Shown in pieces: positions 9,514 to 20,582 of a stretch of 64,000 bases of DNA (position 1 is its first letter; every line of letters starts with the position of its first letter). The stretch is from contig JANAVB010003400.1 of NCBI GenBank assembly GCA_029216955.1, positions 20,099,988-20,163,987 on the forward strand, in the 5' to 3' direction. The notes under the pieces are model-generated. The model did no database searches and had not been told where the DNA came from. It was given only the letters and a program-made list of their open reading frames with translations. Both the position numbers and the translations under genes were made by a program. This stretch comes from Iris pallida. Its lineage: Eukaryota; Streptophyta; Magnoliopsida; Asparagales; Iridaceae.

Positions 9514-12150
9514 CTAAGGATAAGAAACGCGCCCTTTGATAGGTATAATGATGGTGTCATTGGGTACTGCTTCTTGGTCTTCTTCAGTATCCATGGCCAA
9601 CACCACTTTCATAAATTCTTCCATGTACATACGAGCATCGTTGCAGTATGCTTCGACACCCTTGAAAGGATAAAGGTCTGCAACCTCCTTGTGAACTTCT
9701 CCTTTGTCATCGACATATTTAAAGCATTGATGAAGAGTCGATGGAACAACATTGTGTTCATGGAGGAACGGTCTTCCCAGAAGAGCGTTGTAAGAACAAC
9801 CATGATTGTCGATGATATAGAAGGTCACCTTTGTGCGAAGATTGCCTATTTGGAGTTTTAGGCGAATCTTACCCAAAGGTTCACTCCTTCCTTGGTTGAA
9901 TCCCAAGATAGTCGTGATTGTGCTTGAAAGACTATGCACTGGTATCTTCAACGCGTCCAGCATTGTCTTTGGCATGATGCTGAGAGCTGACCCTGGATCT
10001 ATCAGAATACGATCGACTTTTATCGAATCGACATATCCTGCATAGTATAGAGGATGATCATGTCTATTATCCTCCAGCAGCATATCATCCTGAGTGAAAG
10101 TGATGTTTGGAATCAACTCTAATACGCTGTGAAAATGATGGCAAGAGACCGGTTCTGCTTCCGACTTTTTGAGAAGAGTTAGGCAAGTTTTAGCCTGCAT
10201 CAGGGCTTCACTCAGAGTCTCTCGAGTCTTTTTGGAAAGACGCAAGAGCTCGAAGATTGATAGCCTAGCCGGTGTATTGGCTAGCTGAGCCAAGATATCA
10301 AAATTGTACGGCTTCTCAAGTCCTGTGGGGGATGATTTCTTCAAGGGCTTATCGAAGCGGACTTGTTGCTTGCCTTTATCGGCAACCACCAGCTTGGGAG
10401 GAATGGATACTACAACTGGTGAAGATGTAGAAGGAATCTCTTCAGAGGAAGTAGATTGTACTGGAGCAGATTCAGAAGAAGAGACAGGATTCTCTTGTGT
10501 TTCAGGGTAATCCTTCAGATAGGCTTTCCCTGATCTGGTGCCTAATAGAATTTCCTCATCAACTAAGGGGTCAAAAGACACCATGTTACAAGTCTTCGTC
10601 TTGCCTTTAGAACGATCTTTCTTCTTGGAAGAAGAGGAAACTTCGAACTCTGAAGCAAGATCAGAATGGATCCACATAATCTCGCCATTGTCGAGAGACA
10701 AGGGGACGAGACCTTCACTTGGTGGAGGCGGAAGATTCTCAATCTCAAGAGTAGCTTTGGGAATAGGAATGACGCCATGCTGCACCATCTGCTGAGGGAA
10801 GTCACCGAATTGAACTGAGACCATGTTTGCAGTCACAGTCTTCTCGTCCTGCTGCAGAGTGACGACACCAGCATTGACAAGCTCTTGAATTTTTTCCTTG
10901 AGCACGTAGCATGCTCGAGTAGGATGCCCAATGAATCTGTGGTAGACACAATATTTAGGATGATCTGTCTTACCGACTTCATCAGGTTTCTTTGGATCTG
11001 GGAGTTGGATCTTGTTGCTTTTGAGTAAGCAATCAAAGATGCTTACAATGTCATTCTCGTCGAAGGAATATTCTACTTTCGTACGAGGTTCCCTCGGTGG
11101 AGGTACGGAAGGAGTAGAAGTGGATGTAGGCGGAGCCACGTTGACAGCCAAGGATTCTTTGCTCTTCAAGTTGATATTTAAAGTCTCCTTGTTCTTGCGG
11201 TTGTTCTGACGATTACTGCCACTTAAAGTTTGATGTTCATCCCGGTCGGGGTTAGACATTTGTACCCCTAACTGCTTGAACTTCTCGGCACTCACTTCGG
11301 CTGCTTTGGCGTTAACAATGAATGATGGCCAGTCCTGGAATTGACTTGATCCTGTCCACATACTGATAATAGGCAAAAGATTTGCCTTGTAGGTATCAAT
11401 AGTGCCAGCAGCTGGAGTTCCGGGAGGCATCTTCAAGGCTTCTCGGCGGAACCGTTCAATAAAACTCTCAGCAGTCTCATTATGTTTCTGTTTGATTTTG
11501 TTGAGAGCCGACATAGTCATGTCGTTGAATCCCTCATAGAACCGTTCCAGGAAGATTTGCTTGAGACCTGAGAAGGAAGTGATACAACCATCGGGCAAAC
11601 TTCTATACCAGTCGTATGCTACGCCAGCTAAACAGCCGACGAATACTCTGGTATGAAGAGCGTTATTTGGCTGGAGTTGAATGGTCATTACCTCAAAATG
11701 ATTGATGAACTGGCTGGGAGAAGTGCTGCCATCAAACAAAGAGATTGTTGGGATCTTATACTTTGGCGGGAACGGGACTTCCTTCCATTCAACTGGATAG
11801 GGCTGCTTGATCCCCAATCTTTGCAAGTTGTCTTTCTCTTTGAAGGCTTCGAACTGGGTTTGCAAGAGTTTGACAGCTTCATTGGCATCTTCTGATGATG
11901 AAGAAGGAGCAGGTTGAGTCAGAGCGGTAGGAGGAGGAACAGCGTTATAAGCACTACCCCCAGCCCCTGACTGACTGGGTGTAGTTTGAATTTGTACTTG
12001 TACAGGAGGCATTTGAGGAGACACTACCCCCAGTCCAGCATTGACAGGTACCGAAGATGCTATGATTTCAGGACTTGCAGCAGGTACAGTCGGTGACGTG
12101 GCATGTTGTGCCACAATGATAGAATGCATACTAGCAACCATTTCAGCCAT
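9514..12150 (-). CDS. Element A gag-protease polyprotein
   Basis: The 878 open codons start with a proline/serine-rich N-terminus. A gag core follows at roughly residues 130-240, with FDGSTSPSQFINHF, a YDWYRSLPDG block and an ESFIERFRREAL block. A zinc-knuckle-like CX2HX4HX4C (CVYHRFIGHPTRAC) begins near residue 401. The aspartic protease near residue 718 reads LIDPGSALSIMP, so Pro takes the usual Thr/Ser place after the catalytic Asp. The YNALLGRPFLHE flap-end motif follows. A TGA at 12181 (CGA-like context) splits it from the leader in the same frame. Confidence 0.9.
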   Translation of the reverse strand: MAEMVASMHSIIVAQHATSPTVPAASPEIIASSVPVNAGLGVVSPQMPPVQVQIQTTPSQSGAGGSAYNAVPPPTALTQPAPSSSSEDANEAVKLLQTQFEAFKEKDNLQRLGIKQPYPVEWKEVPFPPKYKIPTISLFDGSTSPSQFINHFEVMTIQLQPNNALHTRVFVGCLAGVAYDWYRSLPDGCITSFSGLKQIFLERFYEGFNDMTMSALNKIKQKHNETAESFIERFRREALKMPPGTPAAGTIDTYKANLLPIISMWTGSSQFQDWPSFIVNAKAAEVSAEKFKQLGVQMSNPDRDEHQTLSGSNRQNNRKNKETLNINLKSKESLAVNVAPPTSTSTPSVPPPREPRTKVEYSFDENDIVSIFDCLLKSNKIQLPDPKKPDEVGKTDHPKYCVYHRFIGHPTRACYVLKEKIQELVNAGVVTLQQDEKTVTANMVSVQFGDFPQQMVQHGVIPIPKATLEIENLPPPPSEGLVPLSLDNGEIMWIHSDLASEFEVSSSSKKKDRSKGKTKTCNMVSFDPLVDEEILLGTRSGKAYLKDYPETQENPVSSSESAPVQSTSSEEIPSTSSPVVVSIPPKLVVADKGKQQVRFDKPLKKSSPTGLEKPYNFDILAQLANTPARLSIFELLRLSKKTRETLSEALMQAKTCLTLLKKSEAEPVSCHHFHSVLELIPNITFTQDDMLLEDNRHDHPLYYAGYVDSIKVDRILIDPGSALSIMPKTMLDALKIPVHSLSSTITTILGFNQGRSEPLGKIRLKLQIGNLRTKVTFYIIDNHGCSYNALLGRPFLHEHNVVPSTLHQCFKYVDDKGEVHKEVADLYPFKGVEAYCNDARMYMEEFMKVVLAMDTEEDQEAVPNDTIIIPIKGRVSYP

Positions 12151-14073
12151 GGTCTTTAGTTTGTCTTCAAGTGCAGCGATTCACTGTTCCTGATTTGCTG
12201 AAGTTGAGGCATCAGGATCTTCATTGACAACATAGGCTGTCACTTCTCTTGGTACAGTGGAAGACACTGTCAGTTCAGAGCTTTCGCTGTATGCATCATA
12301 GTCAGAGAAAGAGTCGTCTCCTGACTGAGAAGTAGGAAGATAACCGGAGGGATTTTGAAGATTCCTTTGATCGATTGTATCTCGGCTTCGGGAACGGGTA
12401 TGTCGAAATACTCCTTCAGAAGATTCTTGAAGTAAATCTAGATACCGCTGGCTTGGCTTACGAGGTTTGCCGTGTTTGGAGCACTTTCTACCCCCAGTGT
12501 CTCGGGAAGTCATGTTGACAGAAGCGTACAAGACTTTGTCTTCCTCTGACATAGGTTCAGATTTAGCAAAATTCAAACGATCTAAGACAGATCGTTTTAT
12601 TGTTTGACAACAACATTGGATGATGACTTTGTGATTGCAATGATGATCAGATGGTTGAACTGGAGGTGTTGAGACATTGTCCCGCTTTTTCCTAAGATGT
12701 TCTCGAAGATCGGGAACAATAGCAGGACGAGAAAAACTCTGAGGGATCTGTTCTTTGACAATATTCGGAACATGATTCCGATTCTTCAAATGTTTAGTCC
12801 CTTGAGTATACATGGAAGTGCTTACTTCATTGGCATAAGTGTCGGGATCTTTGACCCTGGAAGTTTGTCTTTGATGTTTGATCTTCGGCATTGGCTATTT
12901 GCGTTTCGCCGAAGTAGGCCTGTTGAGATAAGTTCTTAGATCTACAAATTCACCCCCAGGGGTTTCTGTTTGAGACACCAATAGTTTTCCCTATTTTGAT
13001 CGGGATATCTTGAGAGTCAGGAGATCTTGGAACTCTGCTACTGGAGTAGGCAAAATACCTCTTTGATCAGTACAAGTTCTCTTGACATGAAGGGAAGAAG
13101 AGTCCTTGTTTAAAGAAGTTCTTGTACTGACTGGTGCCGAGGCACGTTCAGATTGATCTTCTACAGTAAAAACTAAAGAAGATTGAGAAAAGGCCAAAGG
13201 GCCTTTTTCTTTGCTTTGTAAAGAAGGGTTAGCCAAAGAGCGTTTCCCTCTGTTGTCTTCCAAGTCATGAGACAAGGAAGTCTGAGAAAAGACCAAAGGG
13301 CCTTTTCCTTTGTTTTGAGAAGGAAGAGGAATAGCCAAAGGACTACCCCCAGTGGATTGCACAGGAGCAACAGTGTGTTTGGGAGGAGGAGCAGAACTTT
13401 TCCCCTTGTTATGAGAAAAAGAGAGTTTAGCCAAAAGGCTGTCACTCTTGGATTGCGCAGGCATGACTTGCGCATGGGTTGATGGCGCACTGGCCACTTG
13501 TGCATGAATGAATCTGGCAGAGGGTGAATTGGTTCTGGCCACAGAGACTGTAGTTTACGCATCAGGAGTTCTTGCCACAGAGTGCTTAGGATGGACTCTG
13601 GTTGCTGGAGTGTTGGTTTGCACAGGAAGATTGGCAGCCAACTGCGCCAGAGGCATAGGAGTCTTGCACTTTGCCAAGGCAGCATATGAAGTAGTTTGTG
13701 AACTGGCAACAGCAGATTGCGCAGCAATGGTTGAGACAGATTGTGCAACAATTGGCACAACAGACTGCACATGAGACTTGGTGGCAGAATGGTCAGATTG
13801 TGTACCAGTCTTTGTGGCAGACTGTGTAACAGTCTTTGAAGCAGATTGCACCACAGATTGCGCAGTAGCCTTAGGGACCCACACTGGGCACACTCTGCTC
13901 GTGGCAGAAGTGGTTGCAGTGCGGGGGGTGGTCTTGGAATTGATCATGGCTTCGTAGGCTATCTGGTTGACTTTCACAACCAGCGTCTTCTGCGTCTTTC
14001 CGATAGACACGATGTCACATTGAGTTGCTACTTCCTCGTCGGAAGAGAAAGTCGTCCCCAGCAGAGTCGCCAT
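12151..14073 (-). pseudogene. Element A leader ORF upstream of gag, broken by stops
   Basis: The gag frame continues upstream through this leader to an ATG at 14071-14073, interrupted only by TGA 12181, TAG 12895, TAG 12991 and TAA 13555. That ATG is formed by the last spacer base plus TGG of the PBS. The first residues (MATLLGTTFSSDE...) are conserved in B and D. Residues from about 13450 to 13900 are rich in Gln-Ser pairs because the DNA carries many TTGCGCA/TTGTGCA motifs, the same motif as in this element's LTR. I know no function for this protein. Confidence 0.6.
14055..14072 (-). promoter_or_regulatory. Primer binding site of element A
   Basis: On the minus strand it reads TGGCGACTCTGCTGGGGA, the complement of a tRNA end ...GAGTCGCCA. 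I judge it Arg-tRNA type, as reported for Tat/Ogre elements. It lies 3 nt from the LTR end, and its first TGG forms the leader ORF's ATG. Confidence 0.85.
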
Positions 14074-14075
14074 TT

Positions 14076-14944
14076 TGTTTGCAAAAACAAAAGTATGAAA
14101 CTTTATTGATACAAACTTTGTAAAGATTACAAGAATTCTGGGAAAGGTACAACTTTAGGAATCCAATCTAGAAGACGATTGCTTTATCCCTTGGACGATG
14201 TGAACTGTAAAGACGATAGCTTCTGAAGTTGACTTGAAGGCAAAAGCCTCGGAGAATTGAAGGCAAAAAGCCTCGAAAGAATGCAGCAGCACTTGGGCAA
14301 GAACTCCTGAACTCTCTGATATTTCTGAACTTTAATGTCTGATCCTCTTGAATGGAGACTTGAAACTCTATTTATAGAGTTCTGGAAATAACTAACTTTT
14401 AGTTATTCTGAACTGCGCATGATGTATTGCGCATGAATTGGATTGCACAACAATGGACTGCGCAGGCAGTTGTTGGATCGTGGTCCAACTGTCTTGGACA
14501 CATGGCATCTTTTGATTGAAATGCGCATCATCGTGCATAGACAGTTGCCACGTAATGGGCAATTGATGGCATGAGTGCCACGTGTACTTTATCAGTAATA
14601 TTGATGGACTGTGCAACATGAGTTGCGCTGACTTTAGATTACGCAAGAATGGATTACACAACAGAGTGATTGGCCGATTGCGCTGCCAGCTGTCCTCGAG
14701 CGCCGTGCTGCACGATAAACAAACAGTCGCCTCGTTCTCCGTGCTGTCAGCTGTCAGAAGATTTGATTGTGTCAGGTAATGATGACTTTTGCCATGTCAG
14801 CCTGCGCGCTTGAGAGTGTGCGAAGTCTAGTTTGCACAATCTGTATGATGCGCAATCTGATGTCTGTGCAGTTCATTTGAAAGATGCATTTCTCGATCTT
14901 CATGACTTTGTTGATGTGTGCAACTTGATTTTTTAGGACCTACA
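14076..14944 (-). repeat. Element A 5' LTR
   Basis: The inner edge is fixed by the PBS: LTR end, TTT spacer, PBS. On the minus strand U3 runs down to a TATAAATA at 14369-14376, leaving about 290 bp of R-U5. U3 holds repeated GCGCA/TTGCGC motifs (about 14403-14860). The outer edge (TGTAGGTCC... at 14944) is inferred only from the TG rule and the TGTAG start of element B's LTR; no second LTR is in view. Confidence 0.6.
14369..14376 (-). promoter_or_regulatory. TATA box of element A LTR
   Basis: TATAAATAGAG on the minus strand, about 290 bp before the LTR's inner end. Elements B (16833-16840) and D (15541-15548) have TATA boxes in the same relative place. Confidence 0.6.
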
Positions 14945-15122
14945 TCAGACATGAACAACATTAGTACATCGGGAAACACCACAGGTATACCATCTAGTCG
15001 TAGACTAATCCAATTAGCCGTTGATTATACTCATTCTATTATCCAACGGTCATTTATTTTATTTGTATGGCTGTGAATGAGTGAGGTCATGGTTTGATGA
15101 CATGGCTAGATCTTGGGCCACG
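14945..15122. other. Short spacer between elements A and D
   Basis: These 178 bp hold no ORF or motif I recognise. They contain the near-inverted pair AGCCGTTGAT / ATCCAACGGT (about 15018-15052). The last five bases, CCACG, are the left TSD candidate of element D, whose right end is outside the window. This could be host DNA or the outer part of A's LTR. Confidence 0.4.
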
Positions 15123-16542
15123 TGTTCGACGTAACAAAAGGTTGAACGAACTTTTTGTTTTATTGAACGTATAAGGTATCTGTGTATAAAGAAGGAAATC
15201 CTAAATAGGATATTCTAAGTACAAAGAGAAGAGGTTTCTGAAAAAGTGTGACGATGGAGATCGAGCACTGCAGTGGCTCTTTTACTCCGTTGACGATCTG
15301 ACGATGAAACAACCTTGCTATGGAGCTCTAGCACCTTTGAAGGGACTCTGGGTCACAGATCAAGAGGTTGTCTGGATGAGAAGATCCCTTGAAGATGGTT
15401 GGTTGGTTGGTTCTTTGGTTGATAGGTGGATGAGGGTGGTCGACACTTCGTAGATAGAGATCGTTGCTCCTTTGAAGATTGTCGATTGTCAATGTTCCTT
15501 CTCTTTTTTTTCACCCTCTTGATGGAAGAAGAACTCCTTCTATTTATAGAGAACCGAGCACATGTTCGATGTGCATTAGGGTTCCTAAAATATGAAAGAA
15601 TCTACGGTCATTGTACGGTACGGGCTTTTATGACGCTGACACGTGGCGGACATCGAGATTTCCTTCAAATGAGATCTCTAGTGGTTATAAACATAATCGA
15701 AAGAGGTGACACATAGCGCGTACAATTTACTTGCTCGGATATAGCCGAGTAAATCTTAGGATTTCATCCTAGATTTGGAGTCTAATTGATCCTCTTCTAA
15801 GATTTAAATCAATCTGATATGATATCAATCATGATTTAATCCTAATTTTCTCTGCAAGAGGCAGTTTAAAAAAACTAATTGGGGTGGACCCATGCTTCCT
15901 GTGCCTCTAGTGAGGACTAAGTGCTGTTGTGCTTCTGGGGTGACGAGTAGATCGTGCTTCTGGATACGACGGAACCTCTGTACTTTCAGTCTACGAGTGG
16001 ACTTCTTCGAATGACGACGAGACTTCTGTGCATATAGAGCAACTTATGAAGTTGTGTTTCGGGCTACCAGAGTTACTGTACTGTAGGAGACAAGTAGGCC
16101 TGTGCTTCAAGTTGACGAGGTTACTGTGCTTTTGGAGTGACAGGTTGACTTGCATTGGTTGCGATAGGAGTTCCCAAGTCTCTTGTAGAGAAGTGACTTA
16201 AGCTTCTAATCCGGAGCAGATGACTACGCCGTGGGAATGGAGATGGTGTGAGCATATCACCATCTTGTGCCTCATATAGATACAAGTAAGTAGCTGCACA
16301 TCTGAACAGTGAAGGCGTTGGCTGCGAAAGGAAGGGTATGACACCCTTGCGCATCTGAGATTGGCGTAGACAGATAGCTGCACCTCTGGAGTGAAGATAC
16401 CGGCTTCTAGAATAAAAGAAGGGGAGAGGGGCCTACCACCATCTTGTTTCTGAGGTTAGCGAAGGGAGGTGGCTGCGCCTCTGGCTGGAAGGCTCTGGCT
16501 TCTTCAAAGTGTCGAGTTACTGATATACTTCTGAGAGGCTAC
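15123..16542 (-). repeat. Element D left (3') LTR, first part
   Basis: The start TGTTCGACGTAAC matches the right LTR start at 45813. The minus-strand TATAAATAG is at 15541-15548, with about 420 bp of R-U5. Compared with the other LTR of D, differences run near 8 percent by eye. Element B interrupts it at 16542, and the remaining 336 bp are at 38941-39276. Confidence 0.85.
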
Positions 16543-17048
16543 TGTGGACAAAAAAAAAGAAGAAATGTTGTCTTTTCTTATTGGCAAAAGGTACCACAAA
16601 TCGAGTACGCCTGAGAGATCCTGCGCTGAGGATCCTCGAGTAGAAAAAGAATTCTGGGGAATGGGACGATGGAGATCGAGCGACAGTTGCTCCTTTACTC
16701 CGTTGACACTCCGATTACAAAATTGGGAGAAAACCTAAGAAAATTGCTAACTCTCGGCTCACTGGCAAGAAAGGCAGCAATTTGGCTCTTGAAATGCTCT
16801 CCGTTCTCTGTTTTGAAGAGGTATGAGACCCCTTTTTATAGTCTTTTTCGTGCTGGAATGATGTCATGCGCCCATATAAAAAAATATACTAATTTTCATA
16901 TGGGCGCATAGTCCTGCTTTGGGCGCATAGAGTGTAGTCGCATGTAAACTGCGTGATCGTAGGTTGACGTGGCCACATGCTTCGGTGCACGACTGCTCGT
17001 AGAGACTGATGTGGCCGTATGCTTCGATACACGATTGATCGTGGGTGT
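16543..17048 (-). repeat. Element B left (3') LTR, first part
   Basis: It starts TGTGGACAAAA and matches 38168 onward closely. The minus-strand TATAAAAA is at 16833-16840. U3 carries GGGCGCATA motifs. Solo LTR F interrupts it, with TSD GGTGT at 17044-17048. Confidence 0.85.
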
Positions 17049-19980
17049 TGTCACGCCCCAGAACCAGAATATTGGAGAGCGGGGGAATGACTCAGCCAGC
17101 TACGTATTACGGGTAGATGAATACCGTATAAGACGATCAATGCTGTCTAACCAGACGAGGGGGTGCATACTACATGAAAGTCTCACTATGGTCACTTCAC
17201 ATCTATTGTCTCAATCATTCAAACAAGGAACAGAAATAGAGAACATGTAAGAATAAGCAGTAAGGCATCCCAAACGCTCTGTCAAAATGTTCTTGATATC
17301 TGACTTTACAAAATATAGCCAGATTGATGTAGCAAAAGTATACACAATTGTTATCAGCTGCAGCCTGACTTAGTTACAATTATGTAAAAGTAGGTACAAG
17401 ACGATCCGACTAACATGTCGGTGCCAAACGACAAAGTATAAAGTAAATAACAAAACGAGCGGTGAAGTAAAGAACCCACTCGAGTCCTCCTGCGATCATT
17501 CCTCTAGTATTGACCATCTTGGAGGTGGAAGTAAGCTGGATCCTCGGGGACCGGCTCTAAATCTGGCCATGCAAAACCAGAGAGGTTAGACCTCTAATAG
17601 CAAGTACCGCAAGGAAGCACGATATGAAGGATGAAACCAGTAAATAAAAGAATATAATAATAGATCTCTGCTTGTCACTGGGATTCACATAACATCATGA
17701 CACTTTGAACCAATCTCCCAACCAAACAAGGACAGAAGTTGGCCCGTCATGTCCTGACATTCTGATCATCTCAGTTAGGTAACAGAGTAGATACAGTACA
17801 CAAACAAATCAATTTAAACGGCCATTCAACTACTACGGCTTGCTACTGTGATTTCCAAGTTATCCTGGATATATGTAATAAAGGATTCCTCAGTTCTTAC
17901 TATGTGCAAGTAAGGCTAGTTTACCCAGTCAATCAATTGCGCCAATCATGAATTAGACGAGTCCCAACAGGACGCCCGTCATCAATATACAATATACAAT
18001 AAATAATATAACCAGATACCGCACCATGCCCGTATGGCAGGTTTGTATTATCTGTGGGGACCAGCCGCCCTGTCGGGCACTACTAGTCCCAAGAGGGCTG
18101 CCATATAAGAACTCGGGAATCCGTTCTCTCCATGAAATCATTATTTTATTTAACTTAACAGCCTCTATGTTAAGCGAAATCCCATGCCGTAGATCATGGT
18201 CATTCAAATGAGTACTTTCGTACGGGGTACGATATGCATTTCTACAACAATACCAGTGCGGTTAGGTTGTAGGTCTTACATAGCGTAATGCAACAATCAA
18301 AACTAATCACGGAATAATCATGCCTTGACCATAAAGTACAGATGCTGCTTTCGTAATAGTTAGATAAATAAATAACTGAAGCCTGCATGTATCTGTATGC
18401 CAATGTTTTGGGACCAGCCAGTCGATTTTAATAGTTCATAATATGAACGTGTCTCATTCATTCATTTCAATAAGATGACTAGCCAGCCTCTTAGTTCCAA
18501 CTAGGAACGCATGATCAATTACTAATCGAGATAACCAATAATGTTATTTTAATGCTCAGACAATAATTACTGTTAATAAATGCCAAGGCAGTCAATTAAT
18601 GTTAATAGATGTCAATCAATGTCAATCAGTGCCATTTGGAACAAGAATCAGCCAAGAAGGCATTGAGAATCAGAGTTCATGCGGTCAGGAAGTCATGCGG
18701 CTAAGGAAGCTTAAATTCATGAGGCCGGGACAACATACGCCTATGCGGCTAGGACCACACGCGCCTAAGCGGCCGGGGTTGAAATAGCCTCATGCGGCTC
18801 AGTAGTGCCCAAGCCATGCGGCTGAAAAAGGTTACAGTCTCATGCGGCTACGGTTAATGCGCGACCATGCGGCCAAAGGAAATTTTATGCGGTTGGGGAA
18901 TAGTAATTCCCATGCGGCTCGAAATGACATGCGCCCATGCGGCTGAACATGGGACAAGCCTATATGCGGCTAAGGAAAACCAAATTCATGCGGCTAAGAA
19001 TAAGCGCAACCCTTTATGCGGCTAAGAGGTCCCACCGCGTCATGCGGCCGAGAATGATCAGCGCCATGCGGCTGAAATGCCCACGTCCATGCGGCTGGAG
19101 GACTGAATGCATATGCGGCTAGCTAAGAACTCATGCGGCTAACTAAGCCCATGCGGCTGGGATTGGAATCAGTCTCATGCGGCCCAAACGAAAGAACTCG
19201 TACGGCTGAAATGCCCACGCCCATGCGGCTAGAATGCCCATGCGGCTGGGGGTCTTGCCGCATGAAGACTCATGCGGTCAAGCTTTGTCATGTGGCCAGA
19301 ACTGTTCTTCTTCTCCGAATTTCTAAGGACAGAACCATGGAAAACTATTGCTTCCAAGCTCTCTAAATTCTTCATTCTAAGACCAAATCTTAACTTCCAT
19401 AGGTCAAAATGGGGTAGAACGAAATTCTCTACAACATGGAACCATCAAAACTTGAAGATAACAAAGTTTACTAGATCAAAATCTAAGAAATCCAAAAATG
19501 CATCAAACTTAGATCTACAACAAATAAGCCATGGAAATTGAAAATGCCAAGTACTAAAGAGACTTAGAATCAAATAAGGAAGATGATGGAACAATAAAAA
19601 ATGGAGATCCATCAAGAAGCAAGTTGGCACTTGCCTAGCGCTCCTAGGTTGGTGGAAGAGTTTAAGAAGAAGGAGAGTAATGTGAAGTAATGAAGAGAGA
19701 GAAAAGGGGATGGGCTTTAAATGGAAGGGGTGGTGGTAGGTGGGGGTTCGGTTCGGTTCATGGTGAACCACATAAATAAACCAATCTAAGCCGATCTTAA
19801 AGCAAAGCTAAAGCAGAGTATGAAAGCAGGGAGAAAAATACAGAAATAAAATTGCAGGAAATTAATTAATATGAAATTAAAGAAATTTAAATACAGAGCA
19901 ATACATGATAAATATTTAAATAAATATACTTAAATAGTACATGGATTTAAAAATACATATTCTGGGAACGGGAAGTGACA
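17049..19980 (-). mobile_element. Solo LTR F (Tekay-like), inserted in B's left LTR
   Basis: The 2932-bp insert begins TGTCACGCCCC and ends GTGACA, flanked by GGTGT on both sides (17044-17048, 19981-19985). No PBS, PPT or coding region lies inside, so it is a solo LTR left by recombination. The GGGGCGTGACA end, read on the minus strand, is the 3' end as in element H, so F points to minus. It contains the CATGCGGCT array. I see no protein gene in it. Confidence 0.85.
18677..19300. repeat. CATGCGGCT motif array in solo LTR F
   Basis: About 27 copies of CATGCGGCT and close variants (TATGCGGCTA, CATGCGGCCG, ATGCGGTT) occur in roughly 620 bp, spaced irregularly at 15-45 bp, all in one orientation. 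The sequence between copies is not repeated, so this is an array of a short motif and not a tandem satellite. Confidence 0.9.
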
Positions 19981-20239
19981 GGTGTTGACTGAGTCGGGGG
20001 GACTGTCCTGACTTGGGCGTATAGCCTGAAACAGGGCTATGTGCCCCCTTCGGGAGGAGTCCAGAGTGGGCATATAGGGGGTGTATGCCATCAACATGGG
20101 CACATAGCTTGCTATGGTGACTTAGGAACATGTGGGCTGTCCTGGCTTGGGCGCATATGTCTTCCTAGCTTGGGCGCATATGACTCCCTGGCTTGGGTGC
20201 ATGGTTTTCAAGAATACTAAAAGTTTCATGCTTCTACAA
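19981..20239 (-). repeat. Element B left (3') LTR, second part
   Basis: Continues the LTR after F and matches 38690-38940. It carries GGGCGTATA/GGGCGCATA motifs and ends CATGCTTCTACA, the same end as the right LTR at 38940. Confidence 0.85.
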
Positions 20240-20254
20240 GACCCCCTTCAAAGT
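20240..20254 (-). promoter_or_regulatory. Polypurine tract of element B
   Basis: On the minus strand CTTTGAAGGGGGTCT sits directly before the LTR start TGTAGAAGCATG. Element D has a related sequence at the same place (39277-39291). Confidence 0.7.
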
Positions 20255-20309
20255 TTTTGATACTTGAACGAGTTCGAAATACTTTGAAAGAAGCATGGAC
20301 CGTCTTCTC

Positions 20310-20582
20310 GTGATGTAATGGGCGCATAGAGTTTGGCCAGACTGTCAGAGAGATGGATGTTGAGATCTTCCTCGAAAATTTGAACTGACAGATTCATCGG
20401 AGTGGAATTTGAAGAGGTCCATCCTTTATGCGTTATCCACGTCAGCAAGTGGTAGTCGCATAATGTACAAGAGACTGGGTCTTCATGTGAGCGCATAAGC
20501 CGTAGTGGGTGCATAGTATGCAGTGGGCGTCTAGGCACATAGGAGTAGTGGGCGCATAGTATTTGGCTCATACCTATAAATA
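20310..20582 (+). promoter_or_regulatory. Promoter of element B antisense gene: GGGCGCATA motifs and TATA box
   Basis: Five motif copies (about 20318, 20487, 20505, 20524, 20549; GGGCGCATA or one-base variants) stand before TATAAATA at 20575-20582. The first ATG of the gene is at 20664. The same motif fills this element's LTR U3, so the LTR promoter and the opposite-strand promoter share cis elements. Confidence 0.55.

Larger units (their letters stand above)
1..14944 (-). mobile_element. Element A: Tat-lineage Ty3/gypsy retrotransposon, left (3') LTR outside the window
   Basis: Read on the minus strand the order is LTR (14944-14076), PBS, leader ORF, gag, protease, RT, RNase H, a second RNase H, and integrase ending at 5182. 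A plus-strand gene then lies between integrase and the missing 3' LTR. RT followed by a second, complete RNase H and then integrase is the hallmark of the Tat group. The minus-strand coding sequence from 14073 to 5182 stays in one reading frame and is broken only by stop codons. The outer LTR edge at 14944 is a guess from the TG..CA rule. Confidence 0.85.

Noticed and set aside
18677..19300. CATGCGGCT array as a CRISPR array
   Set aside because: The repeated word is only nine bases, spacing is irregular, no cas genes exist, and the region is inside a plant LTR with a clean TSD.
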